Shown: piece after piece, positions 42,455-51,017 of the stretch
Layout of the letters: each line of letters begins with the position of its first letter
How positions within the stretch are numbered: the stretch's first letter is position 1
Assembly (NCBI GenBank): GCA_964429855.1
Contig: CAYSDM010000010.1
Coordinates: 29,915 to 93,914 of the forward strand
DNA: 64,000 nucleotides
Direction of reading: 5' to 3'
Source: CALLMM01 sp964429855
GTDB lineage: Bacteria > Armatimonadota > Chthonomonadetes > Chthonomonadales > CAJBBX01
Position numbers and translations under genes: made by a program
The notes under the pieces: generated by a model
The model's database searches: none
Seen by the model: the letters and a program-made list of their open reading frames with translations, nothing else
Told to the model about the DNA's origin: nothing

Positions 42455-42520
42455 CCTGGCCTGTCGTCTATGAGTATAGGGTGTATAGGATACATCGAGG
42501 TTTTTTTACGAGGTGCAGAT

Positions 42521-44197
42521 ATGGGCAGCTTTGTAACGCTTCTCCTCTTTCTTCTGTGTATTTCTCGATACGCCTCCGCGAACCCGAAGATCACGGTGAA
42601 CATCGAGGCGGAGGCAGTCCTGAGCGATATTGTGGAGGTGAAAGCGGAGGCGAACAGCGACGCGGGCATCACGCGAGTCGAGTTCAGCGTCAACGATCAG
42701 CTTCGCGCCACGGTAACCAAACCGCCCTACCAGTATCGCTGGGACACGATTGAGGAGGAGGAGGGAACCCATACGCTGATCGTCTCGGCGTATGACGGAA
42801 GCGGGAAAGCCGCCAGTAAACGTATCAAGGTGGAGGTGGATAATAATCTCTCGTTGGGGATCAAAGCCCATGCGGAGAAGGCGCATACTCTCTTCCGGCG
42901 GGGAGACTTCGACGGCGCAGCGCTGTCGGGGCGAAAAGCCTATCGGATCAACCGCAACGATATTGACGCCATCCGCGCAATGGCGGCAGCCGTCGGCGGG
43001 CAGGGAGACTATAACCGCGCGCTTGATCTGCTGGAAAAGCCCCCGATGGAGAACAATCAGGTCATCGGCGATCCGACCCGGTTTCCGCTCGCGGATCGCG
43101 CGGCCATGGAGCTTCGCGGGCTTTTTCGGCTGCGACGCGCCGCGACGCAGACGACCGCGACTGCGATGGTTGCCGATCTGGCGGTCGCCTACGATCTGGG
43201 GAAGCGACTCATCGAAAAGATGACTGCCGATATTCGGGCGCGGCATCCCGAATCGGATCGCAGTCCCGCCAATCTGATGGCGCTGGGGGATGCGCTGGTT
43301 CTGAATGGCAAGTTCGAGCAGGCGCATGCGCTCTACCGTCAGATTCCCGTCGCTGGCGAATCGGGCGTCGCCGCCCGGCATCGGATCGCATATTCGTTGG
43401 CGAATCTCGGACGGGTGCGCGAGGCGGAGATGCTGCTGCTGGGGATGGTCAACGGCAGCGAGGGCAATAACGCCACCCGCGCCATGCTGGGATGGATATA
43501 TCTGCTTCAACGACGATTTGCGGCCGCGCGCGAAATTTCCGAGCGTCCTGCACAGCAGAACTCTCTTACCGGACTGATCGTCTATGGCTATGCCAGTCTG
43601 GCTCAGCGCGATTTTCGGCGTGCCGCTGACGCGCTTCGCAGGGCTGCGGAACGCTCCGACCTGCCCGAAGTCAGCTATCTAGCTGCCTGCTACTTCACCG
43701 ATACCGGAGACCTGAAACGCGCCACCGACTTCCTGCTGCTCACTATCGGTTACTTCACCACGAATTTTGATCTCTATGCGCTGCGCGGGTTTCAGATCGC
43801 CGCGCTGAATCCAAAAGACGGTTTCAGCCAGGCGCAAGTCTTTTTCGACTTTGTGATTCAGCGCGATCCGCAGAATCTGGCGGCGCGGCTGGGCAAGGGG
43901 ATCACCCTGATACAGCAGAAGCAGTTCAAAGCGGCGGATCCTCTGCTGCTCAATCTCTCCCGCGATGACAGGAACTCGGCGGATGTCTGGATGGCGCTGG
44001 CGGCAGCCTATACCGGTAACCGTAACGAACAACGGTACGCCAATGAAGCGATGGATATGGCGAAGCGACTCGATCCTGAGCGATTCGGCGACCGGATGAT
44101 CCCGAAAATGCCGGAGTTTGTCTGGAAGGTCATTCCTTACCGAAGAACGCCGCTCCTTACTCCTGCTCTGCTGACGGCGGAGGAATCGGGCAGGTAG
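42521..44197 (+). CDS. exported Ig-like plus TPR protein
   Basis: 558 residues from the ATG at 42521. A signal peptide (MGSFVTLLLFLLCISRYASA) is followed by one Ig-like beta domain (about 22-108: VEVKAEANSDAGITRVEFSV, VSAYDGSGKAASKRIKVEVD). Then come some ten TPR-like helical repeats (AHTLFRRGDFDGAALSGRKA, LGDALVLNGKFEQAHALYRQ, WMALAAAYTGNRNEQRYANE). No enzyme motif is seen. It is probably a periplasmic or surface scaffold. The leader at 42490-42510 carries a T7 tract. No terminator is seen before the MITE at 44217. Confidence 0.8.
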   Translation: MGSFVTLLLFLLCISRYASANPKITVNIEAEAVLSDIVEVKAEANSDAGITRVEFSVNDQLRATVTKPPYQYRWDTIEEEEGTHTLIVSAYDGSGKAASKRIKVEVDNNLSLGIKAHAEKAHTLFRRGDFDGAALSGRKAYRINRNDIDAIRAMAAAVGGQGDYNRALDLLEKPPMENNQVIGDPTRFPLADRAAMELRGLFRLRRAATQTTATAMVADLAVAYDLGKRLIEKMTADIRARHPESDRSPANLMALGDALVLNGKFEQAHALYRQIPVAGESGVAARHRIAYSLANLGRVREAEMLLLGMVNGSEGNNATRAMLGWIYLLQRRFAAAREISERPAQQNSLTGLIVYGYASLAQRDFRRAADALRRAAERSDLPEVSYLAACYFTDTGDLKRATDFLLLTIGYFTTNFDLYALRGFQIAALNPKDGFSQAQVFFDFVIQRDPQNLAARLGKGITLIQQKQFKAADPLLLNLSRDDRNSADVWMALAAAYTGNRNEQRYANEAMDMAKRLDPERFGDRMIPKMPEFVWKVIPYRRTPLLTPALLTAEESGR

Positions 44198-44216
44198 AGA
44201 GAGAAATAGTGCGTCT

Positions 44217-44414
44217 CTAGTACGTGGTCAAGGTAGTTTGGAGGGATGTCATTCTGACACAGCATAGCTGTCATTCTGAGCGAAGCGAAGAATCTTAAGA
44301 TGTCTCGCTGCGCTCGACATGACAGGGTTCGCTGCGCTCGACAGGACACTTAACAAGACAGGGTTCGCTGCGCTCAACAGGACATCCATACAAACTACCT
44401 TGACGATCTTCTAG
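44217..44414. mobile_element. 198-bp MITE with 34-bp imperfect terminal inverted repeats
   Basis: Left end 44217-44250 and right end 44381-44414 are inverted copies, 28 of 34 bases alike, both starting CTAG and ending GGATGTC. The inside holds a 56-bp hairpin core (44269-44324) identical to that at 35147-35202, then two decayed half-core copies (TTCGCTGCGCTCGACAGGAC, TTCGCTGCGCTCAACAGGAC). No coding capacity. It sits between the Ig/TPR gene and the zinc-ribbon gene. Confidence 0.85.
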
Positions 44415-44474
44415 GATCGGATGCAGCAGGAAGGATGTATCTCTCCTTCCGCTACTTTGGGGGGGAGAATAGTG

Positions 44475-45320
44475 ATGCCGGTTTTCTGTCATCGCTGTGG
44501 AACGCAAGGGGACGATACCGCCCGTTTCTGTAAGCAGTGCGGCACCGCGTTGGTTCGAGAGAGCGCGGCTGTTGCTGCCGCAGAGCCAGCCGCTGCCGAC
44601 GTTCCCTCGGAGATGACTGCGCCCGCTTTCACCAAACTGACCACTGAGCGCACTCCCGTCAGTAAGGAGACGATACCCGCGCAGCCTGCGCATTCAACGC
44701 CTGCCTCTCCCATACGGCAGGCTCCCTCCGCGCCTGCATCAGTCCCTCCCGATCAAAAACCTGCGTCTCCGCCGGTTCCCATCTACCCCAATCTCCAGCG
44801 CCCTCCGGCATCCTCCGCGCCGCCATCTTACGAAACGCCGTCTGCGCTTCCGGGCATCCCGGCGCAGGGATCATCTTCCCGTAACGGGATCAAGTATGCG
44901 CTGATGGGAGGCGGATTCGGTCTGGTATGGGGCGTGTTTTCTATCATCATTAACTATCTGATTGAGAGCTTACCGCTCGACTCTGTAGTGAAGTTCGCAC
45001 ATCCTGGACTGATGCCTCAGTTGTTTGAGTGTGTAGTTCTAATGGTAATCTGTTCGGTGGCGGGAGCCTGCGCCGGAAAAGTTGAGCGCGCGGGGATGAC
45101 TGTGTTCCTTACCTCGCTGGCGGGTATTGCAGTCAGCACCGTATATCTATGGATTTCGCTTCTCTTCGCTCTCTTTACGCGAGATCAGCTGCCTGAGGAG
45201 TGGTGGACAATTCTGATGGTGAATACCCTGCGCTCCGGTCTCTTCAGCGTGCCGGTGTTGATTGTTGTCTCGTTTCTTGCGCTCGCTATTCATCGAAAGC
45301 TGACATTCCGAGTACAATAG
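44475..45320 (+). CDS. zinc-ribbon membrane protein, function unknown
   Basis: 281 residues from the ATG at 44475. The N-terminal zinc ribbon has CHRC (5-8) and CKQC (20-23), as in MPVFCHRCGTQGDDTARFCK. A Pro/Ala-rich linker (about 30-135, PASPPVPIYPNLQRPPASSA) and four membrane segments from about 142 to 275 (GGGFGLVWGVFSIIINYLI to VPVLIVVSFLALAI) follow. The layout resembles DUF-type zinc-ribbon membrane proteins of unknown role. The gene starts 60 bp after a MITE, which may supply or disturb its leader. Confidence 0.75.
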   Translation: MPVFCHRCGTQGDDTARFCKQCGTALVRESAAVAAAEPAAADVPSEMTAPAFTKLTTERTPVSKETIPAQPAHSTPASPIRQAPSAPASVPPDQKPASPPVPIYPNLQRPPASSAPPSYETPSALPGIPAQGSSSRNGIKYALMGGGFGLVWGVFSIIINYLIESLPLDSVVKFAHPGLMPQLFECVVLMVICSVAGACAGKVERAGMTVFLTSLAGIAVSTVYLWISLLFALFTRDQLPEEWWTILMVNTLRSGLFSVPVLIVVSFLALAIHRKLTFRVQ

Positions 45321-45349
45321 AATGATCAACCACCATAAAGGATATCTGC

Positions 45350-46159
45350 ATGCTAACTCAGGAACAGATACAGTTTTTTCATGAAAACGGGTTTGTAAAG
45401 GGCCCGAAAGTCTACACCGATGAGCAGATACGGGAGCTTCGCAGGCGACTAGATGACGTGATGGAAGGGCGAGCCAGCGCGAAGCCGGAAGCCAAACGCA
45501 ACCTGCTTGGGGATGGCTCGGAACTGGTCGTGATCCAGATCGTGAACATCTGGGAGGCGGACGAACTCTTCCGGGAGCATCTCTATCACCCGGATATCTG
45601 CCGTATGGTCAGTCAGTTGATGGGGACGGAGGTGGTGCGGGTATGGCACGATCAGGTGCAGTATAAGCCGCCGATTGTCGGGGGACCCACAAGCTGGCAT
45701 CAGGATCACCCTTACTGGCCCATCATCCAACCCGCCGATCTGATCAGCGCGTGGCTGGCGATTGAGGACGCGACGGTAGAGAACGGGTGTATGTGGATGG
45801 TTCCGCGCAGTCATAAATGGGGACCGCATAAGGGGGGAACCATTGGCACGAACCCGGACGATTTTTCGACGATGCATGACCCGAACCTGATTCCTGCGGG
45901 CGAGGTGATAGAGCGCGTTCCCTGTGAGGTGAAGGCGGGCGAGGTGATGTTCCATCACTGCCTGACATGGCATGGCAGCCCGCGCAATCGCTCGGAGAGA
46001 GGGCGTCCGGCAATTGCCGTACACTATATGCCCGGATACACCCGCTATGAGCCGACGGCAGGGCATCTGGTGGAGCATCGTGTCACCGTCAAGCCGGGAG
46101 AGGCGCTCCAGGGAGAGTTCTTTCCGACGGTCTGGGATAGCGGACCGGTATCGCACTGA
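45350..46159 (+). CDS. phytanoyl-CoA dioxygenase (PhyH) family protein 3
   Basis: 269 residues. The family start MLTQEQIQFFHENGFVKGPK is followed by the iron ligands His117 and Asp119 (SWHQDHPYW) and His208 (LTWHGSPRNRS), with a nearby Arg for 2-oxoglutarate. MVPRSHKWGPHKGG is the loop before the distal His. The HQDHPYW context is the ectoine-hydroxylase/PhyH-like subgroup and differs from the two genes at 15-17 kb. The downstream TlpA gene starts 13 nt after the stop, so the two share a transcript. The substrate is unknown. Confidence 0.88.
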   Translation: MLTQEQIQFFHENGFVKGPKVYTDEQIRELRRRLDDVMEGRASAKPEAKRNLLGDGSELVVIQIVNIWEADELFREHLYHPDICRMVSQLMGTEVVRVWHDQVQYKPPIVGGPTSWHQDHPYWPIIQPADLISAWLAIEDATVENGCMWMVPRSHKWGPHKGGTIGTNPDDFSTMHDPNLIPAGEVIERVPCEVKAGEVMFHHCLTWHGSPRNRSERGRPAIAVHYMPGYTRYEPTAGHLVEHRVTVKPGEALQGEFFPTVWDSGPVSH

Positions 46160-46172
46160 AGGAGTAGACAGA

Positions 46173-46721
46173 ATGATTATATCTGGTTGGAAAAGCGTAG
46201 CGACGCTGGCTCTGATCCTGGTCGCTTCTGTGGCAATGACGCAGACGCCGGGCGGTGGAGTCCAACTGGAAGGCGATGCTGCGCGCCGTTCTCAACTGGA
46301 TGTCATTCAGGGGAAAAAGGCTCCCGCGATTGCGGCGTCTCGCTGGATCAACAGCCGACCGATGAATCTTTCTGCGTTACGCGGGAAGGTCGTGCTGCTG
46401 GACTTCTGGGGAACCTGGTGCGGTCCCTGTCGCGCCTCCATCCCGCATATGATTGACCTGCATCGGAATTATGGCAGACAGGGGCTGGTCATCATCGGCG
46501 TTCACACCACCGAAGGCGCTGAAAATCTGGAAGCATTTATCAAAGAGAATAGAATCCCCTATGCCGTCGCGCTTGATAAAGCCGACAGGACAGTAAAAGC
46601 CTATCGCGTGGACAGCTACCCGGACTACTACTTTATTGACCGTAAAGGGATTCTGCGTTATGCCGACTGCGCCAACGGTTCGGTGGATGCGGCAATAGAG
46701 CAGTTGCTTGCTGAAAAGTAG
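46173..46721 (+). CDS. TlpA-family exported thioredoxin
   Basis: 182 residues from the ATG at 46173 (AAGGAG 8 nt upstream). Signal peptide MIISGWKSVATLALILVASV to AMTQ. The redoxin fold has LRGKVVLLDFWGTWCGPCRA with CxxC (WCGPC) and the cis-Pro strand VDSYPDYYFIDRKGILRYAD. The periplasmic reductant role is general for the family. It sits between a PhyH gene and an ABC ATPase gene, with 30 nt to the latter. It is the fourth exported thioredoxin-fold gene in this window. Confidence 0.88.
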   Translation: MIISGWKSVATLALILVASVAMTQTPGGGVQLEGDAARRSQLDVIQGKKAPAIAASRWINSRPMNLSALRGKVVLLDFWGTWCGPCRASIPHMIDLHRNYGRQGLVIIGVHTTEGAENLEAFIKENRIPYAVALDKADRTVKAYRVDSYPDYYFIDRKGILRYADCANGSVDAAIEQLLAEK

Positions 46722-46751
46722 ACCGATGGAACCGGGGACCGCGCACAGACT

Positions 46752-47654
46752 ATGAATGCTGTTGAACTGGCGGATATCTCGGTGCAGTTTCGCAGGGGCG
46801 GCGGACTGAACGGCATCTCGTTCACCGTCGCCCCCGGCGAGTGGATATCGGTTTTCGGGGATTCCGGGAGCGGAAAGACAACACTGCTGCGCGTGCTGGC
46901 GGGGCGGCTGCCTCCCGATTCCGGCTCCGTGTGGGTCTATGGCAGGTCTCCCCGCAGCGCCCTGCGCCGTATGGGCTACGCGCCCCAGGATTCGCCGGTA
47001 AACTCCCTTTTCTCGCCCAATCAGTACCTCAGTCAGTGTCTTGCGCGTCACGATATTAGCGGCGCGCAGCGCGCGGCGCGTATGGCGGAGATCCTGGACC
47101 TTTGCGGGTTGTATGCGGATCGCGACCGTCCGGCGCGTGAACTGAGTCGGGGTCAACAGACTACGCTCGCTCTGGCAGCCGCGCTTGCCCACCACCCCGC
47201 CATTCTTCTGCTGGACAGCATCACTGCCTCGCTCCCTATGCCGATATTAGAGCGGATACGGGAGTACCTGAATAATCTGCGCGCTTCCCGCGATCTCTGC
47301 GTGATTCAGTCCACCGTTCGCAGCGAGGAAGCGGAGCGGGCAGATCGCGTGCTGATGCTTGACCGGGGATGTCTGCTTGCCTGCGCTTCGCCGAAAGAGC
47401 TGCAGAGTCAGTACTCCTCGGAGCGGATCGTGGTCGAGGCGGCTGATCCTCGCGCCGTTCAGAAGACCCTGCGCGGAATCTACGATCTGGAGATCACGGA
47501 AACGCGCGATGGGCTGCGCATCTCCGCCGCAGATGGGCTGGCGACTGCCGCGCATCTGTTTCGCCATCCCACCGGCGGCGTAAGGACGGTCTATATCCAC
47601 CGTCCGACCCTCTGGGAGGTTATGGAGGCGCTGCGCGGACAAATGGCACATTAA
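46752..47654 (+). CDS. ABC transporter ATP-binding protein, catalytically degenerate
   Basis: 300 residues. Walker A is intact (FGDSGSGKTTLL, 35-46), the Q-loop is Gln79 (YAPQD), and the signature is LSRGQQ (131-136). Walker B is ILLLD (151-155), but the next residue is Ser156 instead of the catalytic Glu. The switch-loop His is Val189 (IQSTVRSEEA, normally STH). It can probably bind but hardly hydrolyse ATP. The C-terminal 90 residues resemble the regulatory extension of YxlF/drug-type ABC-2 ATPases. No permease gene follows. The ribosome site is weak; the gene is 30 nt after the TlpA gene. Confidence 0.85.
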   Translation: MNAVELADISVQFRRGGGLNGISFTVAPGEWISVFGDSGSGKTTLLRVLAGRLPPDSGSVWVYGRSPRSALRRMGYAPQDSPVNSLFSPNQYLSQCLARHDISGAQRAARMAEILDLCGLYADRDRPARELSRGQQTTLALAAALAHHPAILLLDSITASLPMPILERIREYLNNLRASRDLCVIQSTVRSEEAERADRVLMLDRGCLLACASPKELQSQYSSERIVVEAADPRAVQKTLRGIYDLEITETRDGLRISAADGLATAAHLFRHPTGGVRTVYIHRPTLWEVMEALRGQMAH

Positions 47655-47691
47655 CGATCACTAATTGCTCGTTCATTTCCGTCGTGTTCGG

Positions 47692-47720
47692 TTGCATCGC
47701 CGGAACAAACCTGCTACAAT
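47692..47720 (+). promoter_or_regulatory. sigma-70-type promoter for dacA
   Basis: TTGCAT at 47692-47697 and TACAAT at 47715-47720 are separated by 17 nt. It lies about 55 nt upstream of the proposed dacA start and after the ABC ATPase stop. Confidence 0.6.
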
Positions 47721-47775
47721 GTATCACCCTGACGGGAGCTAATGCGTAATTTCTACCGATCAAGGAGAGACCGCC

Positions 47776-49071
47776 ATTATCGCCAGAACGAGAAACCGAA
47801 CCTGCGTCCCTATCGTTCTTGTCGCTGTAATGTTATGCGCTTTCCAGGCTTTGCATCCGGATACTGCAACGGCGCAGCAGGTTCCTGATTCTTCCGGGAC
47901 GCCAACCCTTCCCACTCCGCCGCGTCTTAAGGCAGCGTCCGCCATACTGGTGGATGCGGTCAGCGGGCAGGTGCTCTACGAAAAAAACGCCGATGTAAAA
48001 CGCCCTCCGGCCAGCACCACGAAGATCATGACGGCGATTCTTCTTCTGGAGCATACACTGCCGGGAGAGGTTATTGCCGCCAGTCCGAAAGCGGTTCAGA
48101 CGGGCGGAAGCTCTCTGAACCTCAAAGTCGGGGAGAAGATCACCTCTCATGATATGCTCTATGCCATGATGCTTCGCTCCGCCAACGATGGTTGCATGGC
48201 GGTCGCAGAGCATATCGCCGGAGATACGAAGAGGTTCATCGAGATGATGAACCTGAAGGCGCGAGAGATCGGCGCGCTGAACACGACGTTTCATGATCCG
48301 CACGGTCTGGATAAACCGACCAATCTGACGACGGCGCGCGATCTTTCGATTATGGCGCGTTATGCGCTGCGTTATCCGGCGTTCAATGAGGCGATCCGCA
48401 CAAAGTATCAGGTGATTGCGCGCGCTCCAGATAATAAGGATGTGCGCCTGAAAAACCATTCCAAATTTCTCTGGCAGTTTCCCTGGGCAGACGGCATTAA
48501 GACGGGATTCACCAATCCTGCCGGTCCCTGCTTTGTCGGCAGCGCGACGAAAGACGGCTGGCGGCTGATTTCGGTGGTGTTGAATAGCTCGAATCGCTTC
48601 GAGGAATCCGCCGCGCTGATGAAGTACGGATTCAATAACTTTGAGCCGCATCCCGTGATCCAATCGGGACAGGTCTACGCGACCGCGTCCGTTTCGAACG
48701 GCAAGCTGGACACGATCTCTGCGGTGGCGCAGGATACGGTTCGATATATAGCGCCTAAGAATGCGCCGCTGCTGGTCTCGCTTCAGCCGAAGCTGGAGCC
48801 GATCCACGCTCCGATTGCGCAGGGGGCGCGAATAGGCGTGCTGGAAGCCTGGGTGGAAGGGAAGCTGGTGGGCAGTACGCCGCTTGTGGCGGCTTGCGCC
48901 GTCGAGTCTGCCGTGCCTCCGGTGCAGAAGGTTGGGATGACCGGGGGGCTGCTGCTGGGCGCGTTAATCTCCCTGCTGGCGCTACGCTATGGAACAACGT
49001 TTACAAAAACTGCTCGCTTCCGCCGGAGTAGCCTCAAGACGCTCCTGCGAGGAGATCATCGCCGGGGGTAG
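47776..49071 (+). CDS. dacA: D-alanyl-D-alanine carboxypeptidase (DacA/PBP5-type), apparent AUU start
   Basis: 431 residues if translation begins at ATT 47776, which has AAGGAG (47762-47767) 8 nt upstream. That start gives a normal signal peptide (MIARTRNRTCVPIVLVAVML, then CAFQALHP). The first in-frame ATG (47830) lies inside the hydrophobic core, and no ATG, GTG or TTG exists upstream before the TAA at 47740. Active site: S80-T-T-K83 (PPASTTKIM), SAN (LRSANDGCM), KTG (GIKTGFTNPAG). A C-terminal beta domain and membrane anchor (GGLLLGALISLLALRYG) follow. It trims peptidoglycan pentapeptides. The last 83 nt overlap the next gene. Confidence 0.9.
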   Translation: MIARTRNRTCVPIVLVAVMLCAFQALHPDTATAQQVPDSSGTPTLPTPPRLKAASAILVDAVSGQVLYEKNADVKRPPASTTKIMTAILLLEHTLPGEVIAASPKAVQTGGSSLNLKVGEKITSHDMLYAMMLRSANDGCMAVAEHIAGDTKRFIEMMNLKAREIGALNTTFHDPHGLDKPTNLTTARDLSIMARYALRYPAFNEAIRTKYQVIARAPDNKDVRLKNHSKFLWQFPWADGIKTGFTNPAGPCFVGSATKDGWRLISVVLNSSNRFEESAALMKYGFNNFEPHPVIQSGQVYATASVSNGKLDTISAVAQDTVRYIAPKNAPLLVSLQPKLEPIHAPIAQGARIGVLEAWVEGKLVGSTPLVAACAVESAVPPVQKVGMTGGLLLGALISLLALRYGTTFTKTARFRRSSLKTLLRGDHRRG

Positions 49072-50107
49072 GGTCACGGTCAACGGCGTGCGCGTCACGC
49101 AGATGGGCGCGAAAGCCGACCCGGAAAGAGATGATATTCGTCTGGATGGAAAACCTCTATCGTTTCAGACTCGCCGCGTCTATATCGCCCTGAACAAGCC
49201 GGAAGGCTACGTGACTACCGTTCGCGATCCTCATGCGGTTCATACGGTCATGGAACTGGTACGGGGCGTTCCCGAACGCATCTATCCTGTCGGACGGCTG
49301 GATGCCGATTCCGCCGGTCTTCTGCTTCTCACCAACGACGGCGACTTCGCGGAACGCATGACCCATCCCAGTCATCAGATCGAGAAGACCTATCGCGCCG
49401 TAGTTCGGGGAGAGGTCTCTGAATTCGCCGCTACCGACCTGCGAATAGGCATTGTTCTGGAAGACGGCATGACGGCTCCAGCGAAGGTCGAGTGGGTGGA
49501 CTACGACCCGGATCAAAATGTAACGGTGGTGGACATCACGATCCATGAGGGGCGAAACCGTCAGGTGCGGCGTATGTTTGACGCGGTAGGCTATCCGGTG
49601 GTGGCTCTCACCCGGCTGCGAATCGGTCCCGTTGAACTGTCGGGGCTGGCTCCCGGAACCTGGCGCAAGCTGCATGGCTGGGAGGTGGAAGCGCTGCTTG
49701 CGGCAGCGGATTCCGCTCCGCCCTCGCTGCCACAGAATCCGGTGGAGGCGGAGGAGAGCCTTGCTTCGCCTCCCACTCCGCCGCGTCCCGCAAAACGACC
49801 GGATAAGCGCGCTGTCCACCCGCCTGCTGCCGGGAAGAAGCCGGAAAAAGGCGTTCCGCCACCGAAAGAGGAGAAGAGGAAGCCGGAAAAAGGGAACGCC
49901 GGAAAACCTGCGGGCAAAAAAAAGTTCACCCCTCCCAGAATGGGGAGTTCGGAGATTCGAGCGCAGGCGCAAGACATCACGGAGCGTCTGCGCCGCCCCG
50001 ATCAGAACCCCTCTGAGACTCGAAAGCCGGATAGAAAAGAGAGACGCGCAGACCATGACCCCTCTGCCAGACCGAAAAAGAGACCTGAAAAGCGACAGGA
50101 TTCATAG
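48989..50107 (+). CDS. RsuA/RluB-type 23S/16S rRNA pseudouridine synthase with long basic tail
   Basis: 372 residues. The S4 RNA-binding domain (1-60: MEQRLQKLLASAGVASRRSC, GGRVTVNGVRV) precedes the catalytic domain with LNKPEGYVTTVRD, the active-site Asp in YPVGRLDADSAGLLLLTNDG, and EGRNRQVRRMFDAVGYPVV. The core ends near residue 235. About 135 further residues are Pro/Lys/Arg/Glu-rich and disordered (KKPEKGVPPPKEEKRKPEKG). The start overlaps dacA by 83 nt and the stop precedes the BtuF-like gene. RluB-type (23S U2605) is most likely, but RsuA or RluF cannot be excluded. Confidence 0.9.
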   Translation: MEQRLQKLLASAGVASRRSCEEIIAGGRVTVNGVRVTQMGAKADPERDDIRLDGKPLSFQTRRVYIALNKPEGYVTTVRDPHAVHTVMELVRGVPERIYPVGRLDADSAGLLLLTNDGDFAERMTHPSHQIEKTYRAVVRGEVSEFAATDLRIGIVLEDGMTAPAKVEWVDYDPDQNVTVVDITIHEGRNRQVRRMFDAVGYPVVALTRLRIGPVELSGLAPGTWRKLHGWEVEALLAAADSAPPSLPQNPVEAEESLASPPTPPRPAKRPDKRAVHPPAAGKKPEKGVPPPKEEKRKPEKGNAGKPAGKKKFTPPRMGSSEIRAQAQDITERLRRPDQNPSETRKPDRKERRADHDPSARPKKRPEKRQDS

Positions 50108-50126
50108 CCTCAGAGGATGCTCGCTC

Positions 50127-50999
50127 TTGAGGATCATTCTGACCGTCTCTCTTTTAACAGCTTCGGCATCGGTTTTGTTGGCGCAGTCGGTCTCTGCGGT
50201 GGATGTGCGGGGCAAGCGGTTGACGCTTCCCGCGCCGCCGCGCCGCATTGTGTCGCTGACACCCGGCAATACAGAGATACTCTTTGCGCTGGGACTGAAG
50301 GGGAGGATCGTCGCCGTGACTGAATACTGCGACTATCCCGCCGAAGCCCGTCAGCTTCCAAAAGTCGGGGACGTGAATATCTCGCTGGAGAAGGTTATCG
50401 CCCTTAAGCCCGATCTGATCGTCGCCAGCGCATCGGGCAATCGCATGGCGTTGGAGCGGTTGGAGAAGATGCGCGGGCGTCCGCTGCCTCTCTTTGTGGT
50501 AGACCCCCAGAACCTGACGGAACTCTTCTCCGCCATTCGCGTCATCGGTCAGATCACCGGACAGGGGCGCAATGCGGAACAGCTTGTTCGTTCCTTGCAG
50601 ACACGAGTTCAGCGCGTACAACAGAGGGTGGCACAGGCGCAGGCGAAGCCGCGCGTTCTGTTTGTCATTCAGGAACAGCCTCTCTGGGTGATCGGCTCCG
50701 GCAACTTTATGGATGACATCGTCACGCTTGCCGGAGGGCAGAACGTGGCTCGCGATGCCGGAAAGGGGTTCTTCGCCTACTCGCTGGAAAAGGTGGTGGT
50801 GCGCCGCCCGGAAGTGATAATCGCCGGCAGAGAGACGGGACTATCCATTCGAGACAAAGCGATCTGGCGGCAGATGCCTGCGGTGCGTAACAATGCCATC
50901 TATACTCTTGGACCGGAATCCGCGCGACCGGGACCTCGTCTTGTCAATGTGCTGGAACAACTGGCGTCTCTGCTGCATCCCCGCCTCTTCGGGAAATAG
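50127..50999 (+). CDS. BtuF/FepB-type substrate-binding protein for cobalamin or siderophore uptake
   Basis: 290 residues from TTG 50127 (AGAGGA 9 nt upstream), giving a compact signal peptide (LRIILTVSLLTASASVLLAQ). An in-frame ATG at 50055 would add 24 residues and overlap the pseudouridine synthase gene by 53 nt. The cluster A-type periplasmic fold has PPRRIVSLTPGNTEILFALG, VAVTEYCDYPAEARQLPKVG, VIALKPDLIVASASGNRMAL and EKVVVRRPEVIIAG. CDYP is typical of cobalamin-binding BtuF. The FecCD permease gene follows after 18 nt. No TonB receptor is in view. Confidence 0.87.
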   Translation: MRIILTVSLLTASASVLLAQSVSAVDVRGKRLTLPAPPRRIVSLTPGNTEILFALGLKGRIVAVTEYCDYPAEARQLPKVGDVNISLEKVIALKPDLIVASASGNRMALERLEKMRGRPLPLFVVDPQNLTELFSAIRVIGQITGQGRNAEQLVRSLQTRVQRVQQRVAQAQAKPRVLFVIQEQPLWVIGSGNFMDDIVTLAGGQNVARDAGKGFFAYSLEKVVVRRPEVIIAGRETGLSIRDKAIWRQMPAVRNNAIYTLGPESARPGPRLVNVLEQLASLLHPRLFGK

Positions 51000-51017
51000 C
51001 CGTACAGACCTCCGCAA

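Noticed and set aside
46752..47654. Possible BtuD partner of the BtuFC-like genes
   Set aside because: The motif layout and C-terminal extension are not of the FecE/BtuD type, the catalytic residues are missing, and dacA and the pseudouridine synthase gene lie between.
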